The translations under genes and the position numbers were made by a program. Source: an uncultured Coriobacteriaceae bacterium (lineage in GTDB: Bacteria > Actinomycetota > Coriobacteriia > Coriobacteriales > Atopobiaceae). From it: 64,000 nt of DNA. The stretch covers positions 38,570 through 102,569 of the forward strand of contig CADAUA010000012.1 in assembly GCA_902791035.1 (NCBI GenBank), given 5' to 3'. The notes under the pieces were generated by a model. That model ran no database searches. It was not told the origin of the DNA and was given only the letters and a program-made list of their open reading frames with translations. Positions 48,323 to 57,735 of the stretch are shown piece after piece. Every line of letters begins with the position of its first letter. The first letter of the stretch is position 1.

Positions 48323-50038
48323 CTAGGCCCCTTCGCCGGCATCCGCGGAGCCGACCTCCACGCAGGCGCGCTTGCCACCAAAGGCCACACCATAGGCTAG
48401 GACGTCGCCTACGCCGCCTGCCTGCAGCTCCACGTCATACTCGCGACAGCGGACTTGCTCGAGTGCCGCAACCGCGAGCGCCCGCAGGCCGTCCTCATCT
48501 ACGTCCTTGCCAGCAGCCTTGAGCTCTATCACCACTCCCGGCAGGCCACGTCCCGCATCCGTCGGAACGAGCGCGATGTCAAACCGGCCGTGTCCCGACT
48601 CGCGATTGGACAGAACGCGATAGCGACCATCCACCGTCGCGACCAGGCCAAGCGTCAGCCCCTGATAGAACGCCTCGCTCGCGGTGTCGAAGTAGCTGGC
48701 ACTCCGAAGCAGGAGTCTCTCCAAGGCACGCTGCAAGGCCTCCGCGTCGCCGTCCAGAAGCGCGTCCTGGAAGTCAAAGGCCAAGCCCCGTGGCACATAG
48801 CGCGACATGCTATCGATGACCTCGGACTGGTAGACAAGGGCGAGCTCCCTGTTGGGGAGCCGCAAGCGATACCTCCCGAAGTCATTCGCCTCAGAGCCCT
48901 CGGCGACCGTGAGGTACCCGCTCATGAGAAGCAGGCTGAAGGCGGTCGACTTGTCATCTAACATGCGCGGGTAGACCGCGTCGACGCTCACGCGGACGGC
49001 GACTGACCCGCCCTCCAGCAATGACCCCAGGTCCCTTTCCACATCTGACGTGGCGTGTGCGAGCACGTCAGCGATCACGCTGTTGGAGCTCGTGGAGACC
49101 CAGTAGGGACGGGCCGTCTGGTCATAGCTGAAGTAGTTGATGACCGACCATGGGTTGAAGACCTCCCGGTCCCCGAAGCGATAGCCGTCATACCAGTCGC
49201 AGAGCTCCTCGTACTTGTTCCCTGCGCCATAGGCATCGCACATGGTACGCACGTCCTCGTGCGTGAAGCCAAAGTAGGGAGCAAACTTGCGATCCAGCAC
49301 GGTGTCGACCTTGAGATTGTTGAGCCCGCTGAAGATGCCCTCCTTGGCCACGCGCAGGATGCCCGTAAGGTAGCCGTGGAAGAGGGCCGGGTTGTCCTTG
49401 AGCCCACCTGAGAGGAACACCCGCATGAAGTCGATCGCCTGGTCGTAGTAGCCGCGATGGAGCGCCTCGTTGACCGGCGTGTCGTACTCGTCCACGAGAA
49501 CCACGCAGGGCGCGCCGTGATGGGCGGCCAACATGCGGGTGAGGACGAGGAGGGCCTGTGGCACGACATCCACATCTGCCTGCAGCATGCGGCGGAACAG
49601 CTCACGGTCCCCGGGCTTGCACGCAGCGCTGTCTGCAAGGTAGTCGTGGCGCCCGCACTCGGCGGCAACCAGTTGGGCGATGCTCCCAAGCGCCCCCTCC
49701 CACGTGGGATACTTCACGTCCTTGAAGGTAAGCCAGACGACGGGATGCCGGCCCTGATGGCACAGGACGTCATCCCCGCAGGCGGCCACTCGCATACCGG
49801 AAAAGAGCGACGCGACGTCACGTCTCTCCGGCAGCACCTCAAAGAAGCGGCGCAGCATGTCTAGGTTCAGGGTCTTGCCAAAGCGGCGCGGGCGGCAGAA
49901 CAGGATGGCTTCGGCGGCATCCTGAAGCACATCGCGCACGAGCAGGGTCTTGTCCACATAGTAGTAACCGCTTGTTACAAGCTTTTCGAACGACGAGATG
50001 CCGACGGGCATCGGCTCCTCGGACAAGGCTTCTGACAT
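48323..50038 (-). CDS. AAA-ATPase-like protein with C-terminal PD-(D/E)XK nuclease domain
   Basis: 571 residues of the PF09820/PF08011-type family, often present in many copies in gut bacteria. N-terminal part: GISSFEKLVTSGYYYVDKT, Walker A-like FCRPRRFGKT (near 47-56) and Walker B VVLVDEYDTPVN. The middle is helical (GYRFGDREVFNPWSVINY). The nuclease-like end has GRFDIALVP and VVIELKAAG, the Asp and Glu-x-Lys of the PD-(D/E)XK fold, then AALEQVRCREYD. ATG 50038 follows GCAGGAGGTG. The biological role of the family is not established; defence or mobile-element functions have been suggested. Confidence 0.85.
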   Translation of the reverse strand: MSEALSEEPMPVGISSFEKLVTSGYYYVDKTLLVRDVLQDAAEAILFCRPRRFGKTLNLDMLRRFFEVLPERRDVASLFSGMRVAACGDDVLCHQGRHPVVWLTFKDVKYPTWEGALGSIAQLVAAECGRHDYLADSAACKPGDRELFRRMLQADVDVVPQALLVLTRMLAAHHGAPCVVLVDEYDTPVNEALHRGYYDQAIDFMRVFLSGGLKDNPALFHGYLTGILRVAKEGIFSGLNNLKVDTVLDRKFAPYFGFTHEDVRTMCDAYGAGNKYEELCDWYDGYRFGDREVFNPWSVINYFSYDQTARPYWVSTSSNSVIADVLAHATSDVERDLGSLLEGGSVAVRVSVDAVYPRMLDDKSTAFSLLLMSGYLTVAEGSEANDFGRYRLRLPNRELALVYQSEVIDSMSRYVPRGLAFDFQDALLDGDAEALQRALERLLLRSASYFDTASEAFYQGLTLGLVATVDGRYRVLSNRESGHGRFDIALVPTDAGRGLPGVVIELKAAGKDVDEDGLRALAVAALEQVRCREYDVELQAGGVGDVLAYGVAFGGKRACVEVGSADAGEGA

Positions 50039-50174
50039 CGCGACACCTCCTGCGGGACGGTTACATACCCATTGTACGGCAGAGCCGCAATCCGAAAGAA
50101 TCTTGGCATGTCACACGTCTCTCCCAAGGAGACCTGGCATCGCCAACAGGCGTCACGAGCAAACGACAACGCAG

Positions 50175-50221
50175 TGACAAGGACGGCCAGTTCGGGACAG
50201 GCCGACCGGCCGTCCTTGTCA
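50175..50221. terminator. Terminator of the pilus operon
   Basis: Perfect 14-bp stem TGACAAGGACGGCC (50175-50188) and complement (50208-50221), 19-base loop, 55 bases beyond the adhesin stop. Confidence 0.75.
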
Positions 50222-50275
50222 TTCAAACCCTGATGTCTTTACAAGCTCGGGCCAGATCACCAGACCCGTCAGGCC

Positions 50276-52945
50276 TCAGGCACGCATCCCACGCCTGCGC
50301 ACCGCCTTCCCGAGCGCCAGAGCCAGAGCTGCCAGGCATGCGGCCGCCTGCAGCGCCACACCACCGGTCTGGCCCGAGACAGGCAGCTCCAGCGCTATCT
50401 CGACCGTCTGCCCCTCGTCCGAGGCGTCCTCGTGTGAGGCCACCATCGCATCTCCCTGCCAGAGCTGCTCGAAGACCACGAGCTTGCCTCCGGCCAGCTG
50501 GGTGGCGTCGATCCCCGGGAACTCGACCTCGACCGTGCCGGAGGACTCCCCGGGCGAGAAGGTCGTGCTCACGGTCACCTCCTTGCCCTGCGCGTCCTCG
50601 AGCACGCCCGCATCTGACCCGTCTGGCCCCACGCGATGCAGGGAGCCCTTAAGGACATAGGTCCGTCCCACCACCAGGTTCTCGTACGACACCGTGTCCA
50701 CGAGCTTGAGGTCCGCCGAGGCAGGCGAGACGTGCGAGCCTCCCACCGTGGCCTCGGTCCTTATCGACGGCTCTCCCAGGTCGGAGACGGTCGGCGCGAC
50801 GTAGGACGCCACGATCGAATCATCTCCCAAGCCCAGCACCTGCACGCGGATGGGAGCGCCCTCGCCGCCATCCAAGACCTGCACCCCGTCCTGCTCCTGC
50901 ACGCCCTCGGCGACCTCGAGCACATGGCCCTCGGGTGCCTTGGTCTCCTGCAGCGTCACCGTGCCTATGGGCAGCACCACCTTCCCGTCGAGCTCGAAGA
51001 AGGCATCGCCCGACACCAGGTGGTCCGCGTCGAGAAGGGCCTTGCCCTCCGCGTCCGTCCTCATCACCCAGCTGACCTTCGGCTTGCCCGATACGTCGCC
51101 TTCCAGGTTGTCGTAGTAGGAGAGCGTGAACTCGGCCCCCTCGAGGGCGACTCCCGTGGTCGCATCGACCTTCGTGGCCACGAGCCCCACCTCGACGCCT
51201 GCCGGTTCGTCCGAGAAGTCGACCTCGGTGGTCTTGCCCGCCTTCACCTCAACCTTTTTCCAGCCATCGTCGTCGAACAGCCTGACGAAGGCATCCGCCT
51301 CCGGGCGCTCGCCTCCGGAGACGCTCACGAGGTAACCCCTGCCCGCGGCCTTCTCGTGAACCCAGTAGGTGCCGCTGGCAAGCTTCTGTTTGGGGGTGGT
51401 ACCGTCCGCCTGGACCTCCAGCGTTGCCACCTCGGCGCCCTCCGCATCGTACACGCCGAAGGTGGTCCCGGCGAGCTCGTAGCATGCGTTTCCGCTGGTA
51501 ATCGCCGTGTTCGCAGAGCTCTTGCTCACGTAGGCCCAGCCCGCGTCCTCGTGGTCGCTCACGCCCTCGGCCCCGTTCACCGCCGTGGTCTGGCCCGCGA
51601 TGACCACTACGTCGTAGACCGTCTCGTCGAGCAAGAAGCCATCGGGATGCTCCTCCTCCCAAACGTAGTAGGTGCCCGCTTCGAAGGCGTTCTCCATGGC
51701 GTCGCCCGAGCGGTTCTGGAGCTGTCCCACGCCCTGGGCGTCCGTCACAAACTGGCCTACCGCCGCCGAGGCGTCCCCCTTGACGGTCGAGATCACGTAC
51801 ACGGCACCCTCGAGCGACTTGCCGGTATTGTCGGCATCGTGCTTCTGGAGCGTGATTTGGCCCTTGGCGGGAGGCAGGTGGCCGAAGATTACGACCGGCT
51901 GGTGGCCATCCGCCGAGTAGCCGTATACCGCACAGCCGTCGTAGGTGGTGGCCGTGCCACGCGCGTACGCGTCGGCCTCGGCAAGCCAGGCCTTGAGCGC
52001 CACCCACTGGCTGGCGCCAAGCTGGGTCACGCGGCCTGTCCCAGACTTGAAGAGCTCCAGGTCCCCCTCCATGGCAGACCACACCGCAGCCTGCGTGAGG
52101 GCGCGGGCGGCCTCGCCGGTGTAGCCCCCGATGTTGGCCGAGAGGTTGCCGTCCCGCAGGCCGTTTGCCAGCACGTAGTCGAGCACCCGCTGCCAGTAGG
52201 CGTCCAGACCGGTCCGGGGATCGCTCGTGTCCACGACGTTATAGGTCTCCCCGTCCTGGGGGTGGTTGGAGTTCGTGCGCTGGGCGCAGTAGACCACGCC
52301 ATGGTCCGAGCCGTAGAAGTTCACAACCATGATGCCCTGGTATTGGTAGTGGCTGCTCATCACGAGCGAGCCCACCTCGGGAGAGGCGGATGCGGCCTGC
52401 ACCCTCCGCATGAGCCTCCTGACCCCAGAGGCGGCACCGCCATCCCTAGCCGATTCGCCACCGTCAGCCGATTCGTCGCCGTTCGCCAAGACCGGCGGCA
52501 CGTCCTCGGACATGGGCAGCATGGTGGGCTCGCCCTCCTGGGCGAAGGAGAGCACGCTACGGACCATCACCCGCGACGCCCCGGCAGGCACCTCCGCCGA
52601 GCCGCCAAGCGCATCCGGTGCATCCACCTCCATGCCATCCACGCTCACCTGGACCCTGCGGCAGACACCTCCTCCCCGCTCGTTGTCGAAGGGCGAGAAG
52701 ACGACCCGCCTCGTGTCTCCCGACGCCGGGAACGTCGCAAGGTCCCTCTCCTCGATCTTGTACGCCTGAGACGAGCCTTCCTCCACATACTCGACCACCA
52801 GCTTCCCCGTGGCGCCATTCCGGCCTGTCGCCGCGCCGTCCTCCGCCATCGCGGCCCCAGGCAGCAGGTACGCCACGACAGTGAGCGTCACCGCGGCGAG
52901 AAGTGCCGCCCAACCGACCTTTCTGCCAAAACCATCTGCCGACAT
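50276..52945 (-). CDS. Thioester-domain, sortase-anchored surface adhesin (VaFE repeat type)
   Basis: 889 residues. Signal peptide 1-34 (KVGWAALLAAVTLTVVAYLL, ending AMA). A thioester-domain-like region near 200-360 includes VVYCAQRTNSNH, whose Cys could form an internal thioester that binds host or surface amines. Cna-B/SpaA-like beta domains follow with E-box motifs (TYYVWEEEHPDGF, TVTLQETKAPEGH), and a VaFE-type domain near 740-850 (ADLKLVDTVSYENLVVGRTY). The C-terminal sorting signal is LPVSG, hydrophobic stretch and RRRG tail. It is probably the tip adhesin of the pilus whose shaft is the protein at 53881-55704. Its start overlaps the sortase gene by 58 bases. Confidence 0.88.
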   Translation of the reverse strand: MSADGFGRKVGWAALLAAVTLTVVAYLLPGAAMAEDGAATGRNGATGKLVVEYVEEGSSQAYKIEERDLATFPASGDTRRVVFSPFDNERGGGVCRRVQVSVDGMEVDAPDALGGSAEVPAGASRVMVRSVLSFAQEGEPTMLPMSEDVPPVLANGDESADGGESARDGGAASGVRRLMRRVQAASASPEVGSLVMSSHYQYQGIMVVNFYGSDHGVVYCAQRTNSNHPQDGETYNVVDTSDPRTGLDAYWQRVLDYVLANGLRDGNLSANIGGYTGEAARALTQAAVWSAMEGDLELFKSGTGRVTQLGASQWVALKAWLAEADAYARGTATTYDGCAVYGYSADGHQPVVIFGHLPPAKGQITLQKHDADNTGKSLEGAVYVISTVKGDASAAVGQFVTDAQGVGQLQNRSGDAMENAFEAGTYYVWEEEHPDGFLLDETVYDVVVIAGQTTAVNGAEGVSDHEDAGWAYVSKSSANTAITSGNACYELAGTTFGVYDAEGAEVATLEVQADGTTPKQKLASGTYWVHEKAAGRGYLVSVSGGERPEADAFVRLFDDDGWKKVEVKAGKTTEVDFSDEPAGVEVGLVATKVDATTGVALEGAEFTLSYYDNLEGDVSGKPKVSWVMRTDAEGKALLDADHLVSGDAFFELDGKVVLPIGTVTLQETKAPEGHVLEVAEGVQEQDGVQVLDGGEGAPIRVQVLGLGDDSIVASYVAPTVSDLGEPSIRTEATVGGSHVSPASADLKLVDTVSYENLVVGRTYVLKGSLHRVGPDGSDAGVLEDAQGKEVTVSTTFSPGESSGTVEVEFPGIDATQLAGGKLVVFEQLWQGDAMVASHEDASDEGQTVEIALELPVSGQTGGVALQAAACLAALALALGKAVRRRGMRA

Positions 52946-53871
52946 GCCACACCGCTCCTCTCTCGTACGGGGCGCCTCGGCCTGCGTGCGCGCCCGTCTC
53001 CCATACGAACCAGATGCCTGGGCGGGCCTCCGCCCCGATTGCGACGCCTTCGTCTGGCAATGGCCATGGCGGCTCCCACGACCATCAGGGCCACCACCGG
53101 CACCGTCCGAACGTTGACGAGCGCCGTGGGCTCCACGGGGGTGACTTCGACGGTCGCGTCCTCGACAGGCACCTCCACCCTCTCCCCATGGACCAGGAGC
53201 CGGTGGTCGTTCACGCCATAGGGCGTGCAGGTCACGAGCGTGCAGAGGTCACGCCCCTCCTGCAGGCCCAACGTTGATACCTCCTCCGGGAGAACCACCT
53301 CCACGCCATATACGCGGTAGGCGTAGGTCCTGCCCAGCGTGTGCACGTAGAACTCGTCCCCTTCCTCAAGGCGCCTGATCTCGTCGAAGGCGCTGCTCGT
53401 GGGCATCCCCGAGTGCGCCGTTATCACGCAATGCGAGGTAGCTCCACCAACGGGCAGGCTGGATCCCTCGAGATGGCCCGCCCCCGAGCCCAGGACCTCC
53501 TCCGAGGTGCCGTGGTAGACGGGCAGGCGGATGGCCGCCTTGGGCACCTCCACCCAGGCCATGGCCTCGTCACCCCCAAAGCGGAGCTGCTCCGTGTAGG
53601 GCAGGACCCGGTCCACCCCGGGCTCCTCGTAACCACCCAAGGCCGCGTTGTAGGCCTGAGCCTGGGCGAGGCAGGCCAGGAGCCCCGGGTCGTCCCGGGC
53701 CACCGAGCCGGCCGCCATCGACGTGATTGCTGCCTGGGCGGCCACGCGCGAGGCTATGTCGAGCACGAGTGGCGAGACGAGCATCGCCACCGAGAGCAGG
53801 AGGCCCAGGAGGGGCCAGCCCGCAAGGCCCCTCCCCCCGCCGGCATGCCCGGCATGTCTCGCGCGTCGCAT
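52888..53871 (-). CDS. Class C (pilin-polymerising) sortase
   Basis: Membrane transpeptidase that joins pilin subunits; 327 residues. N-terminal helix GWPLLGLLLSVAMLVSPLVL; catalytic His in VITAHSGM (near 150), Cys in TLVTCTPYGVNDHRLL (near 213) and Arg eight residues later. A C-terminal helix (VVALMVVGAAMAIA) is followed by an Arg-rich tail, the normal class C layout. The tail continues some 50 residues further than usual, because the gene runs into the adhesin gene. It sits ten bases after the pilin stop. Confidence 0.92.
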   Translation of the reverse strand: MRRARHAGHAGGGRGLAGWPLLGLLLSVAMLVSPLVLDIASRVAAQAAITSMAAGSVARDDPGLLACLAQAQAYNAALGGYEEPGVDRVLPYTEQLRFGGDEAMAWVEVPKAAIRLPVYHGTSEEVLGSGAGHLEGSSLPVGGATSHCVITAHSGMPTSSAFDEIRRLEEGDEFYVHTLGRTYAYRVYGVEVVLPEEVSTLGLQEGRDLCTLVTCTPYGVNDHRLLVHGERVEVPVEDATVEVTPVEPTALVNVRTVPVVALMVVGAAMAIARRRRRNRGGGPPRHLVRMGDGRARRPRRPVRERSGVACRQMVLAERSVGRHFSPR

Positions 53872-53880
53872 CTCTGCCCC

Positions 53881-55704
53881 TTATGCTGCGGGGTCGTCCT
53901 GACGGCGACGCAGCATGGCTCCCGCAAGGGAGATGACCACGCCGGCGGCTCCCACGCCGACCGCGACGCCGATGCCCTCCTCGCCCGTGAGCGGGAGCTT
54001 GGTGATCTTCGCGTCGCCGACGGTCACGCGCACCGTGCCCGTCTCGACGTCGGTCGCGGTGTTGGACTTGGCGTCCAGGTGGTTGTCGTTGAGGCTGCCG
54101 TCGCTCTCGCCCGCGATTACGTCGCCCTTGGCTCCCGTGACGGTCGTGTCGAGCGCGGTGAGCTGCTGGCCGTCGTCACCGCCATAGGTGGGGTCGATCG
54201 TGAAGGTGAAGTCGTCGATCTTGTCGTAGCCCTTGGGTGCGACGGTCTCGCTCACGCGGTAGGTGCCCGCATCGAGGCCCTTGACGGAGATCTTGCCGCC
54301 GTCGGCGGTCACGAACTCGTGGGCATCCTTGGCAAGAGAGCCGTCTGCCTGCACGTAGAGTCCGGTCGAGGCCTCGTCGTCGCCCTTCTCGACCCTGATG
54401 GTGAACGTGGCACCGTCCAGGCTGACCTCGGTGTTTCGGTCCACCTTGTGCAGCGCCAGCTGATAGGTGTAGTCGGTCACCTTGTGGGGCGTGGTCTCGC
54501 CCCTGCCCGTACCCGTGGGGTTGTTGGAGTACTCCAGTGCCACCGCGTTGGGGTTACCCGTGCTACCGATCACGGCCTTCTCGTTGAGCGAGGCCGTGTA
54601 GTAGACCACGATCACCGAGCTGCCGGTCAGGTCCTTGATGGCCTTGAGGTCGTCGGTGCGGACGGTGAGGACGTTAGAGTCGTCGAAGGTGGGGGTAAAG
54701 AACTGGCTCACGTCGGAGCCGACCTCGTCGTTGGTGCCGTCGGGGTCCGACTGGGCCTCCTGGGCGTTGGCGTAGTGCTTGACGTGGATGCTCGTGCGGT
54801 CCAGCGTGAGACCCTCGGTGAACTCGTCGTGGAAGGCGTACCAGTACTTGTCGAAGGAGTTGACGTTTCCGGAGACCGTGCCCGTCAGGCGGTAGGAGAC
54901 CGTCTGCGACCGCTCGCTGTCGGCCACCTTGCCCCATTCGCCTGTGGCATCGGACTTTATGTCCTTGTCAACGGTGGGGACCTTGGCCTTCTCGTTCACC
55001 ACCACGTCGCTCCCGCCCACGAGCATGAACACGGGGGAGGTGCCCACGCTGTGCTTGCCCTCGCCCGCAACGAGGGAGGCGTCGTTCGTGAGGAAGAGCC
55101 ACCAGCCCTCGTCGAGGGACTTCTTCTCGCCGGCGCTGATCTCCACCTTGGGGGTGTCCTTGAGGGCAAGGGCCAGCTTGGTGGCCACCGTGCCGGAGTC
55201 GGCCCAGGTGCGGTTCTTGGTGGCATCGGGGCTGGCGTCGGTCACGCGGCCCATGGAGTCGTCCACGCCCGTGTGGAAGCCGTTCACGTGCTCCTCGATC
55301 CAGGCGGCAGCGTCCTGAGCGCCCGTGGAGGCAAAGGACGGGTCGACCGACTTGATGACGCCCAGGACCGCCGTCTGCACCTCGCTGCTGGCCCACGCCA
55401 CGTTGCGCTCGGACTTGCCCGTGGAGGAGGAGGTGTCGTCCAGCACGTTGGCCTTGAAGATCCGGTAGCCCACGAAGCCCGTCACGTTGGAGTCCACGTT
55501 ATTGATGGTCACGGCACCGGTGGCGTACGAGACCGTGCTGGGCTTCTCCTGGTATGCCAGCGCCACGGAGGGCGCCAAGGTCCCCGCGCCCATGGAGGCG
55601 GCAAGAAGGCCCGCCATTATGGCACGCCACGCACGACCGTACCTGGCCTGGCGCACCCTGGCCAGCGCGGTGTCGAGAAATTCCTGATCCTTGGTAAGAC
55701 TCAT
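53881..55704 (-). CDS. Major pilin subunit, isopeptide-forming, LPXTG type
   Basis: 607 residues. A long signal peptide (about 1-50) ends at SVALA. The pilin motif VPTVDKDIK (near 246-254) supplies the Lys to which the sortase joins the next subunit. Beta-rich D2/D3-type domains follow, with the E-box YRVSETVAPKGYD near 485. The sorting signal is LPLTG at about 577, then a hydrophobic helix and RRRQDD tail. It forms the pilus shaft and is first in a pilin-sortase-adhesin operon. ATG 55704 follows AAGGAG. Confidence 0.93.
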   Translation of the reverse strand: MSLTKDQEFLDTALARVRQARYGRAWRAIMAGLLAASMGAGTLAPSVALAYQEKPSTVSYATGAVTINNVDSNVTGFVGYRIFKANVLDDTSSSTGKSERNVAWASSEVQTAVLGVIKSVDPSFASTGAQDAAAWIEEHVNGFHTGVDDSMGRVTDASPDATKNRTWADSGTVATKLALALKDTPKVEISAGEKKSLDEGWWLFLTNDASLVAGEGKHSVGTSPVFMLVGGSDVVVNEKAKVPTVDKDIKSDATGEWGKVADSERSQTVSYRLTGTVSGNVNSFDKYWYAFHDEFTEGLTLDRTSIHVKHYANAQEAQSDPDGTNDEVGSDVSQFFTPTFDDSNVLTVRTDDLKAIKDLTGSSVIVVYYTASLNEKAVIGSTGNPNAVALEYSNNPTGTGRGETTPHKVTDYTYQLALHKVDRNTEVSLDGATFTIRVEKGDDEASTGLYVQADGSLAKDAHEFVTADGGKISVKGLDAGTYRVSETVAPKGYDKIDDFTFTIDPTYGGDDGQQLTALDTTVTGAKGDVIAGESDGSLNDNHLDAKSNTATDVETGTVRVTVGDAKITKLPLTGEEGIGVAVGVGAAGVVISLAGAMLRRRQDDPAA

Positions 55705-55777
55705 GCTTGCTCCTTAATCCAGGTCCTAACCGCCGCGGTCGCGACGGCATGGAACGAAGACTAGGGAGCGGAGTTTG

Positions 55778-55822
55778 CAGCCAACTTCCCTGGAACTTAC
55801 AGCTGTTTTCCAGCCATCTTCC
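55778..55822. promoter_or_regulatory. Direct repeats upstream of the pilus operon
   Basis: CAGCCAACTTCC (55778-55789) and CAGCCATCTTCC (55811-55822), 11 of 12 identical and 33 bases (three turns) apart, about 80-115 bases upstream of the pilin ATG. They may be sites for a regulator of the operon. The rest of the 326-base gap holds the repeat at 55954-56013. Confidence 0.4.
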
Positions 55823-55953
55823 ACGAATCTTCCCGGCCCCAGCTCAGGGGGCACGCACTTGGCCGACGGGTGCCCGATGGCCCTCCTGGGGGCCAACCGG
55901 AATCCACACGCGCCCTCCACAAGTGGAGCTTGACCGGGGCCCCAGCGGACAGC

Positions 55954-56013
55954 GGGCACCAGGGGTACTCCCCCAGCGCCCAGCGGGCAGAAGGGGAGTA
56001 CCCCCTGGTGCCC
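55954..56013. repeat. Nested palindromic repeats, GGGCACCAGGGG variant
   Basis: Outer arms GGGCACCAGGGG and CCCCCTGGTGCCC enclose a second, degenerate copy (TACTCCCCCAGCGCCC, GGGCAGAAGGGGAGTA). It looks like one palindrome inserted into or duplicated within another, about 18 bases from the ComB-like stop codon. Confidence 0.8.
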
Positions 56014-56030
56014 ACCCCTGGTGGCCGGCC

Positions 56031-56720
56031 CTAGAGGTCCACCCGCACGTTGACCAGGCGACCGGACCCGTCTCGTTCCGTGCGGATCACGAAGCCGAAG
56101 CGGTCGCATGCCACGCAGAGGGGGAAGTCCGCCTGGGGGAACTCGGGATGCGCCGGGTCGAAGAACTTGGCACCGGCGGTCCCTGCCAGGGCATCGGCAC
56201 GCCCTTGCACGTCGAAGGGCCGGCCGGCCAGAAGGGCCTCGATGTAGCGGGCGCAGAGCACGTCCTCCTCGGCCGTGCGCACGCCGGCATTGCCCATGGC
56301 AACGATCGAGACCTCCTGGGGGTCGCGCCGCCGCACGTACTCAGCCACGGCAGCTGCGTTGACCAGGCTCGCCGTGACGATCTCCGTGGCACCCGTCGCG
56401 CTGACGATGCCCTGGGTCCCGGCGCTCGTGGTGTGGATGCAGGTGCGGCCCGCGAGGTCCAGCCCCACGGCCTCGGCCGGCGAGTTGCCGTGCTCGAAGC
56501 CCTCCACGCGGGCGCCGCCGCGCTCGCCGAAGGTCACCCAGTCCGGATGGTCGCGCTTCATGGCCAGGGCGGCATCGACCGCCCCCACGGGATACACCCG
56601 GCTCGCCCCGCGGGCAAAGAGGTAGCACTCCAGCGTGAACGCCCGGAAGACGTCGATCACCACCGTGAGGCCCCGCGCCCTACGTGCGCCTTCCACGAGC
56701 TCCAGCACCTGCACCCTCAT
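56031..56720 (-). CDS. ComB-like 2-phosphosulfolactate phosphatase family protein
   Basis: 229 residues. VVIDVFRAFTLECYLFARGA, FGERGGARVEGFEHGNSP and CIHTTSAGTQGI follow the family order, followed by VSIVAMGNAG and EDVLCARYIEALL. The named activity belongs to archaeal coenzyme M synthesis. Actinobacterial and clostridial members probably act on another phosphoester, so the exact reaction is open. ATG 56720 follows GAGGAGG. It may be co-transcribed with the LysR gene 65 bases upstream. Confidence 0.82.
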   Translation of the reverse strand: MRVQVLELVEGARRARGLTVVIDVFRAFTLECYLFARGASRVYPVGAVDAALAMKRDHPDWVTFGERGGARVEGFEHGNSPAEAVGLDLAGRTCIHTTSAGTQGIVSATGATEIVTASLVNAAAVAEYVRRRDPQEVSIVAMGNAGVRTAEEDVLCARYIEALLAGRPFDVQGRADALAGTAGAKFFDPAHPEFPQADFPLCVACDRFGFVIRTERDGSGRLVNVRVDL

Positions 56721-56784
56721 GACCCGCTGCCTCCTCGCAAGACGTCAGACGCCGCGAGTGTAGCAGCGCCCCCGCGCTGCCCCG

Positions 56785-57726
56785 CTAGCGGGAGGCCAGC
56801 ACCACGGACTCGTCACCAAAGTCCCGCACCGTCTGCAGGAGGCAGTCCAGGTAGGAGCGAGCGAGCCCGGAGAGCCTGCGCTCCGCGTGCACCACATAGC
56901 CCACGTTCATGACCTCGTCGGTCTCCAGGGGGAGCGACACGATGCCCGTGAACATCTCGTCCGACCGCACGCCCGTGGACACGAGGAAGCCGTCGTAGTC
57001 GCGCAGGAGGGTCGTCATGGTCGCACGGTCGCTCACCACTATCTGGCGGTCGTGGGGAAGGGCCGCCAGTGGCTCCTCGCTGAAGTAGAGGGAGCTCTCC
57101 AGGCCCTGCTCGAAGGTGTAGCGCGGCCAGGGGGCCAGGTCCTGCACGCGCACCGCCCGACCCAGCGCGGCCAGGGGGTGCCCCTCGTGCACGAACACGT
57201 GAGGTCGCGCGCGGAAGAGCAGGTAGAAGCCCAGGTCGGCCTCGTCCAGACGGCGGCTGAGGGCCCGCTCGTTGCTCGTCCCGAGGTAGAGGATCCCGAG
57301 GTCCGCCCGGAAGGCCGCCACGTCGGAGATTATCTCCGCCGTGCGGGTCTCGCGCAGAGTGAGCTCGCAGGGCGACCCGTCGTCGCACTCCCGCACGAAG
57401 CGCGAGAAGGCATTGACCACGAAGGCGTAGTGCTGGGACGAGACGGCCAGCCTCCTGCGGGTCTTGCCCTTCTCGCCCTGGTAGCGGCTCTCCAGGAGGT
57501 CGGCCTGCTCCAGGACCTGTCGGGCGTAGGAGAGGAACTCCGCCCCGTCCGACGTGACGGACACACCCCGTGTGGTGCGCGCGAAGATCCTGATGCCCAT
57601 CTCCTGCTCCAGGTCGCGCACCGCCACCGAGAGGGAGGACTGCGAGACGAAGAGCCGGTGGGCGGCCGCGTTTATCGACCCCTCCTCGGCCACCGCGATG
57701 GCGTACCTCAGCTGCTGCAGGCGCAT
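56785..57726 (-). CDS. LysR family transcriptional regulator
   Basis: 313 residues. Winged helix-turn-helix 1-60 (QLRYAIAVAEEGSINAAAHRL, SQSSLSVAVRDLEQEMG), a linker helix, then an effector-binding domain with LAVSSQHYAFVVNAF. It lies ten bases downstream of the proline-iminopeptidase-like gene on the same strand, so it may control that operon or itself rather than a divergent gene, which differs from the usual LysR layout. Effector unknown. Confidence 0.93.
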   Translation of the reverse strand: MRLQQLRYAIAVAEEGSINAAAHRLFVSQSSLSVAVRDLEQEMGIRIFARTTRGVSVTSDGAEFLSYARQVLEQADLLESRYQGEKGKTRRRLAVSSQHYAFVVNAFSRFVRECDDGSPCELTLRETRTAEIISDVAAFRADLGILYLGTSNERALSRRLDEADLGFYLLFRARPHVFVHEGHPLAALGRAVRVQDLAPWPRYTFEQGLESSLYFSEEPLAALPHDRQIVVSDRATMTTLLRDYDGFLVSTGVRSDEMFTGIVSLPLETDEVMNVGYVVHAERRLSGLARSYLDCLLQTVRDFGDESVVLASR

Positions 57727-57735
57727 GCGAACCCC

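Noticed and set aside
50636..55764. Long plus-strand frames (861 and 807 codons) opposite the pilus operon
   Set aside because: Antisense shadows with His/Val/Gly-biased composition; sortase, pilin and adhesin motifs are all on the minus strand.
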